Part shown: piece after piece, positions 5,984 through 12,269 of the stretch | Layout of the letters: every line of letters starts with the position of its first letter | How positions within the stretch are numbered: position 1 is the stretch's first letter | Source of the DNA: Gemmatimonadota bacterium | Lineage (GTDB): Bacteria; Gemmatimonadota; Gemmatimonadetes; Gemmatimonadales; GWC2-71-9 | NCBI GenBank assembly: GCA_029859185.1 | Contig: JAOUDR010000011.1 | Span: 1-16,226, forward strand | Length of the DNA: 16,226 nt | Direction: 5' to 3' | Program-made: the position numbers and the translations under genes | The notes under the pieces: generated by a model | The model's database searches: none | What the model saw: only the letters and a program-made list of their open reading frames with translations | What the model was told of the DNA's origin: nothing

Positions 5984-6574
5984 GTGCCGCCCGATCCCCT
6001 GCTCGCCCTGCGTGAGTTCCGACAGCTGGCGCCGTGGAACCTGCGCGACCTCGCTGCGACCACCACGGCGATCCTCGAGCGCACCCGCGTCCGGCCCGTA
6101 GGGGCGACCGCGCGCGACGACGTGTCGGAACGTGCGGTGCGGTTCTACGTCACGCGCGGCCTGTTGCATGCGCCGGACGGACGCGGTCCCGCCGCGACCT
6201 ATTCCTACCGGCATTTGCTGCAACTCCTCACGATCAAGCTGCGCCAGATGGAGGGCGCAACGCTCGAGGCCATCGCGCGGGAGCTGCACGAAGCCACCGG
6301 CGACGTGCTCGAGCGGCGCCTCGCGGCCGCCTTGGGCGATCGCCTCCCGCACCCCCAGGAGTTGGGCGTGGCGGACGCCGGGCGCGCGTTTCACATCGAG
6401 TCGGCACCGGTCCGCCCCACGGGCGCCGATACGTGGCGCCGGATCGCGGTCGAAGCCGGCCTCGAGGTACACCTGCGGGCCGGGCATCCGGCCGCCGGGC
6501 TCCCGAGCCAGGCGGTTGCGGCGGAAGTGCGGGCCGCCCTTGAGCGGCTGGCCAACAGCCGGCACACCGAATAG
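5984..6574 (+). CDS. MerR-family transcriptional regulator
   Basis: From GTG 5984 the protein is 196 residues. The winged-helix DNA-binding domain is clear at about residues 47-108: VSERAVRFYVTRGLLHAPDG is the MerR recognition region (the arginine-phenylalanine-tyrosine then GLL), followed by TYSYRHLLQLLTIKLRQMEG and the helix TLEAIARELHEATG. It is unusual in having about 45 residues before the HTH, where MerR proteins usually start with it. The C-terminal 90 residues have no cysteine or other metal-binding pattern, so the effector is unknown. An upstream TTG at 5918 is open but adds a non-conserved stretch overlapping the promoter, so GTG is preferred. The gene is divergent from the pseudopilin and ends 105 bp before the LemA gene; it could regulate either. 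Confidence 0.82.
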   Translation: MPPDPLLALREFRQLAPWNLRDLAATTTAILERTRVRPVGATARDDVSERAVRFYVTRGLLHAPDGRGPAATYSYRHLLQLLTIKLRQMEGATLEAIARELHEATGDVLERRLAAALGDRLPHPQELGVADAGRAFHIESAPVRPTGADTWRRIAVEAGLEVHLRAGHPAAGLPSQAVAAEVRAALERLANSRHTE

Positions 6575-6575
6575 T

Positions 6576-6601
6576 CCCCTCACCCGCTTGCGCGGGAGGG
6601 G
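6576..6601. terminator. Strong GC-rich hairpin after the MerR gene
   Basis: CCCCT-CA-CCCGC (6576-6587), a TTGC loop, then GCGGG-AGGGG (6592-6601) form a 10-bp stem with a 2-nt bulge, starting one base after the MerR stop codon. No T-run follows on either strand, so it is either a weak terminator or an mRNA-end stabiliser. Similar CCCCTCACCCG/CGGGAGGGG hairpins are common between genes in other high-GC bacteria. Confidence 0.5.
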
Positions 6602-6678
6602 CGATTCCCCACTATTGAGTCGATGTCGGGCGGACGCGCTACCGGGCGTCCACGAACCTCCAGCCGGAGTACGGACAC

Positions 6679-7266
6679 ATGCAGTGGCTTCTTCTGATCC
6701 TGCTGATCGTCGTCGTGGGCTTCGTCATCAGCGCGTACAACCGCCTGATCGCCCTCAAGGGCCAGACGCTCAACGCGTGGAAGCAGATTGACGTGCAGCT
6801 CAAGCGGCGGCACGACCTCATCCCCAACCTGATCAACGCCGTGAAGGGCGCGATGGACTTCGAGAAGGAGACACTCGAGGCCGTCATCCAGGCGCGGAAT
6901 CACGCGGTGAAGATCCAGGCCGACGCGTCGCCGACGGGCGGAATCCAGGCCCTGGCCGGTGCGGAGGCCGCCCTGGGCGCCGCACTGTCGCGGCTCAATG
7001 TCGTGGTGGAGCGCTATCCCGACCTCAAGGCCACCGGGAACATCGGGCAGCTCCAGGAAGAGCTGACCTCCACCGAGAACCGGGTGGCGTTCGCCCGCCA
7101 ACTCTACAACGACACGGCGACGGACTACAACGTGAAGCAAATGCAGTTCCCTTGGAACCTGGTCGCCGGGCTGGCCAAGGCCGAGGCCGTGGAACTGTGG
7201 GAGATCGAGGAGCCCAAGGACCGTGAGGTGCCGGTCGTCGACCTGTCCATGAAGCCGAAGGCGTGA
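6679..7266 (+). CDS. LemA family protein
   Basis: This complete 195-residue protein has an N-terminal membrane helix (residues 2-20, QWLLLILLIVVVGFVISAY) followed by the LemA signature: YNRLIALKGQTLNAWKQIDV, then QLKRRHDLIPNLINAVKGAM, and later GQLQEELTSTENRVAFARQL and YNDTATDYNV. The soluble part is a bundle of long helices expected on the outer face of the inner membrane. The biochemical role is not known; the family is widespread and frequently paired with membrane proteins or M48 proteases. Here its last codons overlap the M48 protease gene by 4 bp (GTGA at 7263-7266), so the two are translationally coupled and probably act together. GGAG (6666-6669) lies 9 nt before the ATG. Confidence 0.95.
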   Translation: MQWLLLILLIVVVGFVISAYNRLIALKGQTLNAWKQIDVQLKRRHDLIPNLINAVKGAMDFEKETLEAVIQARNHAVKIQADASPTGGIQALAGAEAALGAALSRLNVVVERYPDLKATGNIGQLQEELTSTENRVAFARQLYNDTATDYNVKQMQFPWNLVAGLAKAEAVELWEIEEPKDREVPVVDLSMKPKA

Positions 7267-8294
7267 GCACCACGAATCTCTTCGAGCAACAGCGGCAGAA
7301 CCGGCGCCGGTCGGCAATCCTGGTGGCGGTGTTCCTTCTGTTTTTCGCGTGGATCGGGTTCGGTGCCGACGGGATCCTCTATCTCCAGTCGGCTGGCGCC
7401 GAGCCCGGGCAGTACCGGCACACGTTCCCGTTCATCGGCATCGCCGCGACGATCCTCGGTCTGGGCATGACCTGGTTCGCGTGGCGCGGCGGCGCACAGC
7501 AGGTGCTGAGCGCGGCTGGCGCGTGGGAGCTCATCACGCCCTCGACGGATGAGGAGCGCCAGTTCGCCAACGTGGTCGAGGAGATGGCGATTGCCTCCGG
7601 GCTCCCCAAGCCGCGCATCTGGATCATCCCCGACAACGACCCCAACGCGTTCGCCACCGGGAGCGATCCCAAGGCCGCCCATCTCGCCGTGACGAAGGGG
7701 CTGTTGGATGCACTCTCCCGCGATGAGATCCAGGGTGTGGTCGCCCACGAGATGGCGCACGTCCGCAACCTCGACGTGCGCCTGATGACGCTGCTCGCCG
7801 CGCTCGTCGGCGTCATCGCGATCATCTCCGACGTGACGATGCGCGGCCTCCGGTTTGGAGGGAGGGGCCGCAGCCGGTCCGGCGGAGGCGGGAAGAAGGG
7901 CGGGGGCGCCGGCGGCCTCGCCATCGTGCTCATCGTCCTGTGGCTCATCACCGTGATCCTGGCACCCATCATCTCGCGCATGCTGGCCCTCGGGGTGAGC
8001 CGGAAGCGCGAGTATTTGGCGGACGCCACGGGCGCGCAGTTCACCCGCAATCCCGGTGCACTCGCGTCGGCACTCGAGAAGATCGAGCACGCCGACGCTC
8101 CCACCAGATCCATCAAGCACGGCACCGCGCACCTCTGTATCGCCGATCCCCTGGGCCGCCGTCTCACGAGCAAGGAAGGCTTCGTCGCCGATATGCTTGC
8201 GACCCACCCGCCCATGGCACGACGCATCGCTCGCCTCAAGCAGATGGCGTATCAGTACGAGAAGACCGGGGAGTTGGTGGAGCCGGCGCTCTAG
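7263..8294 (+). CDS. HtpX-like M48 family membrane zinc metalloprotease
   Basis: The 343-residue protein has two membrane helices at the N-terminus (about 17-35 and 55-75), the zinc-protease motif HEMAH (162-166, two histidine ligands and the catalytic glutamate), two further hydrophobic segments (about 174-190 and 217-240) separated by a Gly/Lys/Arg-rich loop, and the third zinc ligand Glu250 in REYLADATG. The C-terminal THPP (314-317) followed by RIARL is also conserved in the family. HtpX-type enzymes cut damaged or unassembled inner-membrane proteins, with the active site in the cytoplasm. All catalytic residues are present. The start GTG 7263 overlaps the LemA stop. HtpX of E. coli has 293 residues; the extra length is mainly the N-terminus and the glycine-rich loop. 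The stop is followed, 24 bp on, by an 8-mer repeat element. Confidence 0.95.
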   Translation: MSTTNLFEQQRQNRRRSAILVAVFLLFFAWIGFGADGILYLQSAGAEPGQYRHTFPFIGIAATILGLGMTWFAWRGGAQQVLSAAGAWELITPSTDEERQFANVVEEMAIASGLPKPRIWIIPDNDPNAFATGSDPKAAHLAVTKGLLDALSRDEIQGVVAHEMAHVRNLDVRLMTLLAALVGVIAIISDVTMRGLRFGGRGRSRSGGGGKKGGGAGGLAIVLIVLWLITVILAPIISRMLALGVSRKREYLADATGAQFTRNPGALASALEKIEHADAPTRSIKHGTAHLCIADPLGRRLTSKEGFVADMLATHPPMARRIARLKQMAYQYEKTGELVEPAL

Positions 8295-8318
8295 CCCGGG
8301 CTCCGTGAGGCTTTGTCT

Positions 8319-8429
8319 GACGGGATGGACGGAATGACGGCATGACCGGGATCCAGGGGACGCAGGAGCATGCGGGCCATGCCGCCATCCCGTTGATCCC
8401 GTCTATCCCGTGATCCCATCCATCCCGTC
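8319..8429. repeat. Large GACGGGAT-type inverted repeat between the protease and acyltransferase genes
   Basis: The left arm runs GACGGGAT (8319-8326), GGACGGAAT, GACGGCAT, GACCGGGAT. The right arm contains ATCCCGTT (8387-8394), GATCCCGTC, TATCCCGTG, ATCCCATC and CATCCCGTC (8421-8429). The ends pair perfectly over 11 bp (8319-8329 with 8419-8429), and GGCATG (8339-8344) pairs with CATGCC (8378-8383). Units vary between 8 and 9 bp. It fills most of the 176-bp gap. Confidence 0.7.
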
Positions 8430-8470
8430 CTCGCTTGCCCCCACCCCAATCCCCCCCCACTCTATCCCCC

Positions 8471-9958
8471 GTGTCCCCCCTCGCCTGGACCCTCCTCGCC
8501 GCTGCCCTGCTGCTCGCCGGCGCCATCACCCTGTGGGCCGTCCGTCGCACCCGAGGGGCCATCCGTGTCTGGTTCCGCCGTGCCGTGCTGCGCGCCGTCC
8601 ACCGATTCCAGGTCCGCCTCGACCGGTACAAGCTCGTGCGGCGCGCCGTCATCCGGGACGAACTGCTGCTCGACGACACGGTCCACGCCGCCATCCGCGC
8701 GCACTGCCGGGAGCACGGGCTGCCGGAGCCGCAGGTGCGTGCGCAGGTCGAGTCCTACATCCGCGAGATCGTGCCGTTCTTCAACGTCCTGTCGTACTAC
8801 AAGGTCGGCTACAACCTCTCCCGCATCCTGATCAATCTGCTGTACCGCGTGTCCATCACGTACGCCGATCGCCCTCGGCTCGACGCGATCCCGCGACGCG
8901 ACGTGGTGGTATACCTCATGAACCACCGATCCAACGCCGACTATGTCGTGGTGGCCTACGTGCTCGCGCAGGGGGTGAGCATCAGCTACGCGGTGGGTGA
9001 GTGGGCACGCGTCTGGCCCCTCGAGTACGTGTTCAAGTCGTTCGGCTCGTACTTCATCCGTCGGCGCTATCGGGAGCCGCTCTACCACACGGTGCTGGAG
9101 CGGTACCTCCAGCTCATCACGCGGAACGGCGTCACGCAGGGGATCTTCCTCGAGGGCGGGCTCACCCGCGACGGCGCACTGCGTCCGGCCAAGATCGGTT
9201 TGCTGGACTACCTCGCCCGCACGCTCCGCGAACCCGAGTTCGACCGCGACATCTGGCTGGTTCCCGTCGGCATCAACTACGACCGCGTGCTCGAAGACCG
9301 CTCGCTGATCCGTGAGTTGGAAGAAGGCGTCCGACCGAAGAGCCGCGGTGCTCGACTTGCCAGGGTTGGGCACTACACCGGCTGGAACTCGCTGCGGCTG
9401 TTCACCGGGCGGCTGCGCCGCTACGGGCGAGTGGCGGTGAACTTCGGTACACCGCTCTCCGTCCGCTCATGGCTCGTGGATCACCCGGGCATGCTCGATC
9501 TTCCGCGGGAGGAGCGGCTCCCGCGCATGCAGGAACTCGCCGACACCATGCTGGCCCGGATCGGAGACGTCATCCCGGTGACGCCGGTCCCGCTCGTCGC
9601 CGCCGCGCTCCTGTCCTTCGGTGAGACACTCGTGCGCCACCGCGACCTGCGGGAGCGGCTCGAGGGATACCGCACGTATCTGCTCGAGCGTGCCGCCAAA
9701 CTGCTACACGCCGACCAGGACGCGGAGGCCATCCTGGACCGTGCGTGGCGTACGTTCCGCATGCGACGCCTGGTTGCCCGCGAGGGCGACAGCTATGTGA
9801 TCCTGCCGTCTCAGCGTCCGCTGCTCGAGTACTACGCCAACTCGATACGGCATCTCCTGCCCGGAGGATCGGAGCCGCGGGTCGAGATGCATCCCGCGCG
9901 GGAGCGTGACGGGGACCTGCCCAGATTGAGGAGACGGGATAACGGGATAACGGGATGA
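8471..9958 (+). CDS. PlsB-like glycerol-3-phosphate / lysophosphatidate acyltransferase
   Basis: From GTG 8471 the protein is 495 residues. An N-terminal hydrophobic segment (about 3-20) could anchor it to the inner membrane. The acyltransferase blocks of the PlsB family occur in order: NHRSNADY (151-158, catalytic HxxxxD-type box), YFIRR (194-198), FLEGGLTRDG (226-235) and LVPVGINYDRV (263-273), then VAVNFGTPLSV (321-331). The C-terminal region also follows PlsB and its eukaryotic relatives (VTPVPLVAAALL; YYANSIRHLL). It should transfer an acyl chain to glycerol-3-phosphate, the first step of phospholipid synthesis. It is much shorter than E. coli PlsB (about 807 residues), so donor and acceptor are not certain. 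TTG 8435 is an upstream alternative, but adds only Pro/Ser. No Shine-Dalgarno is seen. The last eight residues, RRDNGITG, and the stop are made by the 8-mer repeat. Confidence 0.88.
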   Translation: MSPLAWTLLAAALLLAGAITLWAVRRTRGAIRVWFRRAVLRAVHRFQVRLDRYKLVRRAVIRDELLLDDTVHAAIRAHCREHGLPEPQVRAQVESYIREIVPFFNVLSYYKVGYNLSRILINLLYRVSITYADRPRLDAIPRRDVVVYLMNHRSNADYVVVAYVLAQGVSISYAVGEWARVWPLEYVFKSFGSYFIRRRYREPLYHTVLERYLQLITRNGVTQGIFLEGGLTRDGALRPAKIGLLDYLARTLREPEFDRDIWLVPVGINYDRVLEDRSLIRELEEGVRPKSRGARLARVGHYTGWNSLRLFTGRLRRYGRVAVNFGTPLSVRSWLVDHPGMLDLPREERLPRMQELADTMLARIGDVIPVTPVPLVAAALLSFGETLVRHRDLRERLEGYRTYLLERAAKLLHADQDAEAILDRAWRTFRMRRLVAREGDSYVILPSQRPLLEYYANSIRHLLPGGSEPRVEMHPARERDGDLPRLRRRDNGITG

Positions 9959-9964
9959 CGGGAT
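9933..9964 (+). repeat. Four tandem RACGGGAT 8-mers, left of the four-helix-bundle gene
   Basis: Four perfect back-to-back units: GACGGGAT (9933-9940), AACGGGAT (9941-9948), AACGGGAT (9949-9956) and GACGGGAT (9957-9964), followed by the partial unit GGACGGGG. The array overlaps the end of the acyltransferase gene; its stop TGA (9956-9958) spans the junction of units three and four. It is in inverted orientation to the array at 10391-10414, with the four-helix-bundle gene between. Confidence 0.85.
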
Positions 9965-10020
9965 GGACGGGGTGTGCAAGGGAATGGTACCCGCGTTCGC
10001 GTCGGAGTCCGCTACCCTGG

Positions 10021-10380
10021 GTGCTCGTGGACGGGCACACGAAGCTCCCGGCTTGGCGGGCCGCGCAACTCCTGATTGCGGAGATCTACGCGCTCACCCA
10101 TGCACTGCCCGCGGAGGAACGCTTCGTCGTGGCCGCTCAGCTGCGGCGCGCGGTCTGGTCCGTCTCGAACAACATCGCGGAAGGCAATGCCCGTCGGGGG
10201 CGGGCGCAACTCCACCAATTCCTGAACTGCGCCATCGGCAGCTTGGCAGAGGTTGATTCCATGGTGCGGATACTGCCTGACCTCTACGCGATCAATCAGC
10301 AACGGATTGCCACGATCGACAGACTCCGCATCGAGACTACGCGTGGCCGCTTCGGCCTTCTGCGCTCCGCCGGCCGCTGA
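10021..10380 (+). CDS. Four-helix-bundle protein of the S23 / 23S rRNA intervening-sequence family
   Basis: The 119-residue protein matches the family throughout: KLPAWRAAQLLIAEIYALTH (8-27) at the start of helix 1, PAEERFVVAAQLRRAV (30-45), and the diagnostic SVSNNIAEGNARRG (47-60), then QLHQFLNCAIGSLAEVDSMV and a last helix RIATIDRLRIETTRGRFGLL. Solved members form homopentameric four-helix barrels; first found inside 23S rRNA intervening sequences, most members are free-standing, and a relative (Avd) binds the reverse transcriptase in diversity-generating retroelements. No reverse transcriptase or rRNA is present here. GTG 10021 is used; GTG 10027, with TACCCT 8 nt upstream, is equally possible, and ATG 9955 lies inside the repeat array. 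The gene is flanked by inverted 8-mer arrays 56 bp before it and 10 bp after it. Confidence 0.88.
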   Translation: MLVDGHTKLPAWRAAQLLIAEIYALTHALPAEERFVVAAQLRRAVWSVSNNIAEGNARRGRAQLHQFLNCAIGSLAEVDSMVRILPDLYAINQQRIATIDRLRIETTRGRFGLLRSAGR

Positions 10381-10390
10381 CGGCCCCGCC

Positions 10391-10414
10391 ATCCCGTCAT
10401 CCCGTCATCCCGTC
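10391..10414 (-). repeat. Three tandem ATCCCGTC 8-mers, right of the four-helix-bundle gene
   Basis: Three perfect units at 10391-10398, 10399-10406 and 10407-10414; on the minus strand they read GACGGGAT and are followed by GGCGGGGCC, close to the GGACGGGG that follows the left array. They start 10 bp after the stop codon of the four-helix-bundle gene. Confidence 0.85.
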
Positions 10415-10415
10415 C

Positions 10416-10460
10416 AAAAGAATCGAAACGGCGGGCCAACTCTCGCGAGCTGCCCGCCGT
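10416..10460 (-). terminator. Rho-independent-type terminator on the minus strand
   Basis: A perfect 9-bp stem, ACGGCGGGC (10428-10436) with GCCCGCCGT (10452-10460), encloses a 15-nt loop containing the palindrome CTCGCGAG (10442-10449). Read on the minus strand it is followed at once by a T-rich run, TTTCGATTCTTTT (10429-10417 approximately). This is the only hairpin in the window with a convincing T-tract. It implies a minus-strand transcript coming from 11047-10461, perhaps from the gene ending at 11048. Confidence 0.55.
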
Positions 10461-11047
10461 CTCCGCACCGGTTACCCGGAGTCAGGGGATTGACTCCCAC
10501 TGTTCTTCTTCCTGCCACCGCCGCAAGGACTGAACCGTCCGCGGTAGGGCGACCAGGAGCTCCGGCTTCCATCCCCAAGCGGTCTGGCCGGACCGCGAGG
10601 TTCGCCGGCGCGAGCGCTGCGAGTCGGATCGCGTCGCGGAGCGACCCTTCGCACGGCATGCCGAGGCGCTACATCGGCATGGATGAGGCACGCGAACTGG
10701 CCCCACCTGTTCGAGTCGGAGTAGCCACCCGGATCGTCAAGCGCCTGAGCCCTTGATTGTCGGCGCTCTCCCCGGAATTCCCGCTCGAACCGGTCACTCA
10801 GGGCGTGTCCGAGACAGCGAGTCTCAGGCCTTCCCCCGACGACCACAGTGTCAATCTAGAATCGCTCCAGAACCGCGCAAGCGCCGATTTCTCTTCGGTT
10901 TACACACGTCGTGTGCATTACGTGTTGATGGGCAAATCACCGCCCACAAAGGCGTTTCGCCGTTTCTCCACGGATTGTGGAATTGTCGAAAGGAAAACTC
11001 TGATGCGGTGAACAGCCGGGAGTGGACAACCCGGTGGTCCGTGCCGC
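10461..11047. other. Non-coding or decayed stretch with several dyads
   Basis: No convincing gene is seen in about 590 bp. Open frames exist on both strands (for example minus 10706-10482, ending RRWQEEEQWESIP), but they are short, arginine/serine-rich and match nothing I recognise; this may be the remnant of a gene. Structures present: a 7-bp stem GGAGTCA-6-TGACTCC (10478-10497); a 13-bp perfect dyad CACACG-T-CGTGTG (10903-10915) with another ACGTGT nearby; GGCG-3-CGCC (10951-10961); and CCGGG-9-CCCGG (11016-11034), a weak hairpin just past the end of the minus-strand gene at 11048. The part from about 10850 to 11010 is close to 50-55% GC, clearly below the neighbouring genes. Confidence 0.5.
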
Positions 11048-11569
11048 TCAGCGGACGATGAGGTCGATGCCAAGCCGTCGAGCGAACCGCCCAACCGCGG
11101 CATGGTAGCCACTGATCGCTTGGGTGAGACGCGCCGTGCGGTTGGGGCCCCAGGCGCGGAGCGTGTCCGCGCGGCTGCCGGGTCCGGTGGGGCTGAGGCC
11201 CCGGTGGCAGTCACGCTCGAGACTGGTGGTGAGCGCGCCAATGGCCGTGACGAGTGTGTCCCGTACGCCGGCATGGTGGGCGGCGAACTTCGCCGCCGCG
11301 AGCTCCGATCGCGCTTCATCAAGCGCCTGTCGGGCGCCTACGCACGCGGCTTCGAGTCGCGCGGCACGAGACAGCACAGTGGTCTCACCGACCGTCTGGA
11401 GGTCGCGGCGGAATTCGTTGCCGCGCGCCGCTACCGCGCCGACCGTGTCACGGAGTTCGAGTAATAACTGGCGGTACCCCGCTTTCGTCGCCGAATCGGG
11501 CATCGCCACCTGCCCCGCGGCGGGGTGGCTCACGAGCACCAGCCAGACAAGACCCAGCAACCATCTCAT
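11048..11569 (-). CDS. Secreted helical protein of unknown function (173 aa)
   Basis: The start is ATG 11569, which overlaps the stop of the preceding gene by 4 bp (ATGA, 11566-11569) and places a signal peptide at the N-terminus: MRWLLGLVWLVLVSHPAAG followed by Q20. The mature part is almost wholly alpha-helical, with heptad-like stretches LLLELRDTVGAVAARGNEFR and ARQALDEARSELAAAKFAAH suggesting a coiled coil or helical bundle. It has only two mature-region cysteines, C76 and C121, which could form a disulfide in the periplasm. No family is recognised. Translational coupling with the 206-residue cytoplasmic-looking protein suggests a joint task, though the two would sit in different compartments. 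Confidence 0.68.
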   Translation of the reverse strand: MRWLLGLVWLVLVSHPAAGQVAMPDSATKAGYRQLLLELRDTVGAVAARGNEFRRDLQTVGETTVLSRAARLEAACVGARQALDEARSELAAAKFAAHHAGVRDTLVTAIGALTTSLERDCHRGLSPTGPGSRADTLRAWGPNRTARLTQAISGYHAAVGRFARRLGIDLIVR

Positions 11570-12186
11570 GACTCGAGGCCGACCTCCTCGTAGACGAACG
11601 GCTCGCCCGGGCGGGGCGGCGCAAAGAGCACCCCCGCGCCGCCAGCGGAGAACCACCCGGCCAACATGTGGTTCGACACCTCCTCACGCGGGCCATGGAA
11701 CAGCGTTCCGAGCCAGCGGCGCACGTGGCGGAGTTCGGGGGCGCGCTTTGATAGTGCCGAGATCGCGACGCCGGCGCCTTGCGTGGCACGAAGAAAATGT
11801 GCCAGCGCGTGCACGCGCTGCCCGAATTCGAAAGCGCGGACACCGGGCTCGTCGTAGAGCAGCATGCCCTCGTAGGGATCCGCGGGCGGGGCGTCCATCC
11901 GCGGCCCCATGTAGACGAACACACGGCGCTCGTCGCGCCTGCGCTCGACCATGGCCGCCGCGGATTCGCTTCCCAGCCGCGCCGCATGCACGAAATCCGT
12001 CTCCATCAGGATCCCGATGGCAATGGTCCATTCGAGGGCGGCCAACACGTTGTGCAACGGGCACCCGACCTCGTCCTCATAGGCCAGGATCCGCGGAGCG
12101 TCGGCCGCGCGCAGGAAGAAATGGCCGAGCGCCTCACCCCGATCGGTGAAGACGCGCGTAGCCCGGACCTCGCCAGGAGTAGACAT
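11566..12186 (-). CDS. Protein of unknown function (206 aa)
   Basis: I do not recognise this protein. It has no signal peptide or long membrane helix. It looks like a mixed alpha/beta fold: ATRVFTDRGEALGHFFLRAA, a helix-rich middle (HNVLAALEWTIAIGILMETD, HAARLGSESAAAMVERRRDE), a strand RVFVYMGPRMD and a later helix FGQRVHALAHFLRATQGAG. There is no nucleotide-binding or metal motif. The start ATG 12186 lacks a Shine-Dalgarno site; TATGTT lies 9 nt upstream and may be its -10 box. It is divergent from the secreted protein at 12270 (83-bp shared promoter region) and is first in a two-gene unit with the secreted helical protein. Confidence 0.68.
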   Translation of the reverse strand: MSTPGEVRATRVFTDRGEALGHFFLRAADAPRILAYEDEVGCPLHNVLAALEWTIAIGILMETDFVHAARLGSESAAAMVERRRDERRVFVYMGPRMDAPPADPYEGMLLYDEPGVRAFEFGQRVHALAHFLRATQGAGVAISALSKRAPELRHVRRWLGTLFHGPREEVSNHMLAGWFSAGGAGVLFAPPRPGEPFVYEEVGLES

Positions 12187-12269
12187 GAAGGAGTCAACAT
12201 AACTACCCCGGGGACCGCTCCATAGTTCGGTGCGTGGACGTTGCGCGAGCGCCCGGATACCTTGGAGCC

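Noticed and set aside
7125..8207. Minus-strand open frame across the M48 protease
   Set aside because: Antisense to a protease with all catalytic motifs; the translation is His/Asp/Gly-rich shadow sequence.
9955..10380. Diversity-generating retroelement or 23S rRNA intervening sequence
   Set aside because: The S23/Avd-like gene has no reverse transcriptase, template/variable repeat pair or rRNA sequence near it in this window.
9933..10414. CRISPR-like array because of repeated 8-mers
   Set aside because: Units are 8 bp and directly tandem with no spacers, and no cas gene is present.
10700..10740. Possible tRNA T-loop (GTTCGAGTC)
   Set aside because: The flanking bases do not form a T-arm stem and no acceptor or anticodon arm can be folded around it.
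10472..10846. Minus-strand open frame in the 10381-11047 gap
   Set aside because: Arg/Ser-rich with no recognisable domain, no signal and no ribosome-binding site; competing frames on the same strand are equally open.
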